Assembly (NCBI RefSeq): GCF_037126465.1
Contig: NC_088208.1
Span: 39,966,685 to 40,030,684, forward strand
DNA: 64,000 nt
Reading direction: 5' to 3'
Source: Ornithodoros turicata
Taxonomy: Eukaryota > Arthropoda > Arachnida > Ixodida > Argasidae
The translations under genes and the position numbers were made by a program. Positions 60,820-64,000 of this stretch are shown one piece after another (position 1 is the stretch's first letter; every line of letters starts with the position of its first letter). The notes beneath the pieces are model-generated. The model was not told the origin of the DNA. It saw only the letters and a program-made list of their open reading frames with translations, and searched no databases.

Positions 60820-63800
60820 CCTCGTTACCACTTTCTGCAGGTGCTGCTCTGTTAGAGTGGAGCTGTGGTGCTCAAGCCAACAGATGGAGGTGGCCCCTGT
60901 TGTTGCTTGTTTCGAAAAGATATCTCTTTTTGCATGGTGGTTCCTGCTGTCTCTGTGATTGCAGGCACCAACAGGTGATGTCATGGGTTATCATGCTTCT
61001 CTCTGGTTACTGGCCTTGTTGCCATTTTCTGCAGGTGCTTCTGAAGCCAACAGATGGAGGTGTCACCTGTTGCTGCTTGTTATGAAAATATCTCTTTTTG
61101 AATGGTCTGTCCTGCTGGCTCTCAGCGATTGAAGGCACCGACAGGTGATGTCACAGGTTGTCATGCTTTTTCTGGTTACTGGTCTTGTTACCATTTTCTG
61201 CAGGTGCTGCTCTGTGGTGCTCAAGCCAACAGATGGAGGTGTTACCTGTTGCTGCTTGTTTCGAGAAGACCTCTTTTTGCATGGTCTGTCCTGCTGGCTC
61301 TCAGCGATTGAAGGCACCAACAGGTGATGTCACAGGTTGCCATGCTTCTTTCTGGTTACTGGCCTTACCATTTTCTGCAGGTGCTACTCAAGCCAACAAA
61401 TGGTGGTGTCACCTGTTGCTGCTTGTTATGAAAATATCTCTTTTTGAATGGTTTGTCCTGCTGTCTCTGGGCGACTGAAGGCACCAACAGGTGATGTCAC
61501 AGGTTGCCATGCTTCTTTCTGGTTACTGGCCTTACCATTTTCTGCAGGTGCTACTCAAGCCAACAAATGGTGGTGTGCCCTGTTGCTGCTTGTTATGAAA
61601 AGATCTCACTTTTCGAATGGTATGTCCTGCTGTCCCTCGGCGACTGAAGGCACCAACAGGTGATGTCACAGGTTACCATGCTGCTTTCTGGTTGCTGGCC
61701 TTGTTACCATACTCTGCAGGTGCTGCTCAAGCCAACAGATGGAGGTGTCACCTGTTGCTGCTTGTTATGAAAATATCTTTCTGAATGGTTTGTCCTGCTG
61801 TCCGTCGGCGACTGAAGGCACCAACAGGTGATGTCACAGGTTACCATGCTGCTTTCTGGTTGCTGGCCTTGTTACCATACTCTGCAGGTGCTGCTCAAGC
61901 CAACAGATGGAGGTGTCACCTGTTGCTGCTTGTTATGAAAATATATCTTTTTGAATGGTTTGTCCTGCTGTCTCTGGGCGACTGAAGGCACCAACAGGTG
62001 ATGTCACAGGTTGCCATGCTTCTCTCTGGTTACTGGCCTTGTTGCCATTTTCTGCAGGTGCTTCTCAAGCCAACAGATGGAGGTGTCACCTGTTGCTGCT
62101 TGTTATGAAAATATCTCTTTTTGAATGGTCTGTCGTGCTGTCTCTCGGCGACTGAAGGCACCAACAGGTGATGTCACAGGTTGCCATGCTTCTTTCTGGT
62201 TACTGGCCTTACCATTTTCTGCAGGTGCTACTCAAGCCAACAAATGGTGGTGTCACCTGTTGCTGCTTGTTGTGAAAATATCTCTTTTTGAATGGTTTGT
62301 CCTGCTGTCCCTCGGCGACTGAAGGCACCAACAGGTGATGTCACAGGTTACCATGCTGCTTTCTGGTTGCTGGCCTTGTTACCATACTCTGCAGGTGCTG
62401 CTCAAGCCAACAGATGGAGATGTCACCTGTTGCTGCTTGTTATGAAAATATCTCTTTTTGAATGGTTTGTCCTGCTGTCTCTGGGCGACTGAAGGCACCA
62501 ACAGGTGATGTCACAGGTTGCCATGCTTCTTTCTGGTTACTGGCCTTACCATTTTCTGCAGGTGCTACTCAAGCCAACAAATGGTGGTGTCACCTGTTGC
62601 TGCTTGTTATGAAAATATCTCTTTTTGAATGGTTTGTCCTGCTGTCTCTGGGCGACTGAAGGCACCAACAGGTGATGTCACAGGTTGCCATGCTTCTTTC
62701 TGGTTACTGGCCTTACCATTTTCTGCAGGTGCTGCTCAAGCCAACAAATGGTGGTGTCCCCTGTTACTGCTTGTTTTGAAAAGATCTCTTTTTTGCATGG
62801 TCTGTCCTGCTGTCTCTCGGCGATTGAAGCCACCAACAGGTGATGTCACATGATGTCATGCTTCTTTCTGGTTACTGGTCTTGTTACCATTTTCTGCAGG
62901 TGCTGCTCTGTTAGAGTGGAGCTCTGTGGTGCTCAAGCCAACAGATTGAGGTGTTACCTGTTGCTGCTTGTTCTGAAAAGATCTCTTTTTGCATGGTCTG
63001 TCCTACTGTCTCTCAGCGATTGAAGGCACGAACAGGTGATGTCACAGGTTGTCATGCTTTTTCTGGTTACTGGTATTGTTTACTATTTTCTGCAGGTGCT
63101 GCTCTGTTAGAGTGGGGCTCTGCTGCTCAAGCTAACATGCAGGTGGCCCTGCTTGTTTCGAGAAGACCTCTTTTTGCATGGTCTGTCCTGCTGGCTCTCA
63201 GCGATTGAAGGCACCGACAGGTGATGTCGCAGGTTGCCATGCTTCTTTCTGGTTACTGGTCTTGTTACTATTTTCTGCAGGTGCTGCTCTGTGGTGCTCA
63301 AGCCAACAGATGGAGGTGTTCCCTGTTACTGCTTGTTTTGAAAAGATCTCTTTGCATGGTCTGTCCTGCTGTCTCTCGGCGATTGAAGGCACCAACAGGT
63401 GATGTCACAGGTTGCCATGCTTCTTTCTGGTTACTGGTCTTGTTACCATTTTCTGCAGGTGCTGCTCTGTTAGAGTGGGGCTCTGCGGTGATCAAGCCAA
63501 CAGATGGAGGTGTTGCCGGTTGCTGCTTGTTCTGAAAAGATCTCTTTTTGCGTGGTCTGTCCTACTGTCTCTCAGCGATTGAAGGCACCAACAGGTGATG
63601 TCACCGGTTGTCATTCTTTTTCTGGTTACTGGTCTTGTTTACTATTTTCTGCAGGTGCTGCTCTGTTAGAGTGGGGCTCTGCTGCTCAAGCTAACATGCA
63701 GGTGGCCCTGCTTGTTTCAAAAAGATCTCTTTTTGCATGGTGGTTCCTAATGTCTGTCAGCGATTGAAGGCACCAACAGGTGATGTCACAGGTTGTCATG

Positions 63801-64000
63801 CTTTTTCTGGTTACTGGTCTTGTTACCATTTTCTGCAGGTGCTGCTCTGTGGTGCTCAAGCCAACAGATGGAGGTGTTACCTGTTGCTGCTTGTTTTGAA
63901 AAGATCTCTTTGCATGGTCTGTCCTGCTGTCTCTCGGCGATTGAAGGCACCAACAGGTGATGTCACAGGTTGCCATGCTTCTTTCTGGTTACTGGTCTTG
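60820..64000. repeat. 166-196 bp satellite array, runs off the window
   Basis: About 18 copies counted by the shared TTTCTGCAGGTGCT. Units of 166-172 bp fill 61.03-62.90 kb; longer units of 180-196 bp, with an extra CTGTTAGAGTGG segment or related indels, occur at the left edge and from 62.9 kb on. Each unit also holds CACCAACAGGTGATGTCAC and CTGGTTACTGG. Most unit lengths are not multiples of three, so the roughly 65-codon frames in each unit do not join. The right end is not in the window. Confidence 0.95.

Noticed and set aside
61158..63767. Series of 65-106 codon frames with signal-like hydrophobic stretches
   Set aside because: They follow the satellite units, change frame between units and lack conservation beyond the repeat.
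1..64000. Endogenous virus or bacterial symbiont insertion
   Set aside because: No capsid, polymerase or bacterial gene cluster could be recognised.

Overview
The window looks like nuclear DNA of a tick (Ixodida). It is intron-rich and repeat-rich, with no bacterial-style gene packing. It carries many copies of a palindromic MITE with TA-flanked CACTCTTAAAAATG-type ends, several tRNA-derived SINE families of the Ruka kind, Penelope-like element debris and four tandem-repeat arrays. The genus cannot be fixed from sequence alone.

Layout. From 1 to about 34 kb there is almost only repeat sequence: about 20 full or partial palindromic MITEs in two main arm types plus one variant core, tRNA-derived SINEs (best copy 7775-8040, minus strand), a 30-bp minisatellite (11.65-12.36 kb) and a 57/58-bp minisatellite (18.15-18.79 kb). 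Weak gene traces in this part are a TATA/initiator promoter with a possible first exon (23312-23065, minus), a possible first exon at 26681 (minus), and an interrupted basic reading frame at 28691-29033 (plus). From 34 to 45 kb there is a GC-rich promoter-like patch with ETS- and YY1-like motifs (38.0-38.2 kb), two head-to-head remnants of a Penelope-like GIY-YIG endonuclease (39.2-40.4 kb), a nested inverted-repeat transposon (41238-41942) and a nanos gene. The nanos zinc-finger exon is at 44497-44834; a phase-compatible possible first exon lies at 40916-41009.

From 45.8 to 50.3 kb there is a 213-bp satellite of about 17 nearly identical units. It is open on the minus strand as one 1219-codon frame, and its degenerate right edge is split by a 653-bp hAT-like insertion. 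From 52.5 to 58.6 kb on the minus strand is the best gene of the window: mitochondrial methionyl-tRNA synthetase (MARS2). I could assemble it as 12 exons with consistent phases and canonical GT-AG junctions, giving 557 codons plus stop. From 60.8 kb to the window end is a second satellite with 166-196 bp units that runs off the edge.

The two confident genes do unrelated jobs: MARS2 charges tRNA-Met in mitochondria, and Nanos is a germline translational repressor. I see no operon-like or functional cluster. The unusual content is repeat architecture rather than a new multi-gene system.
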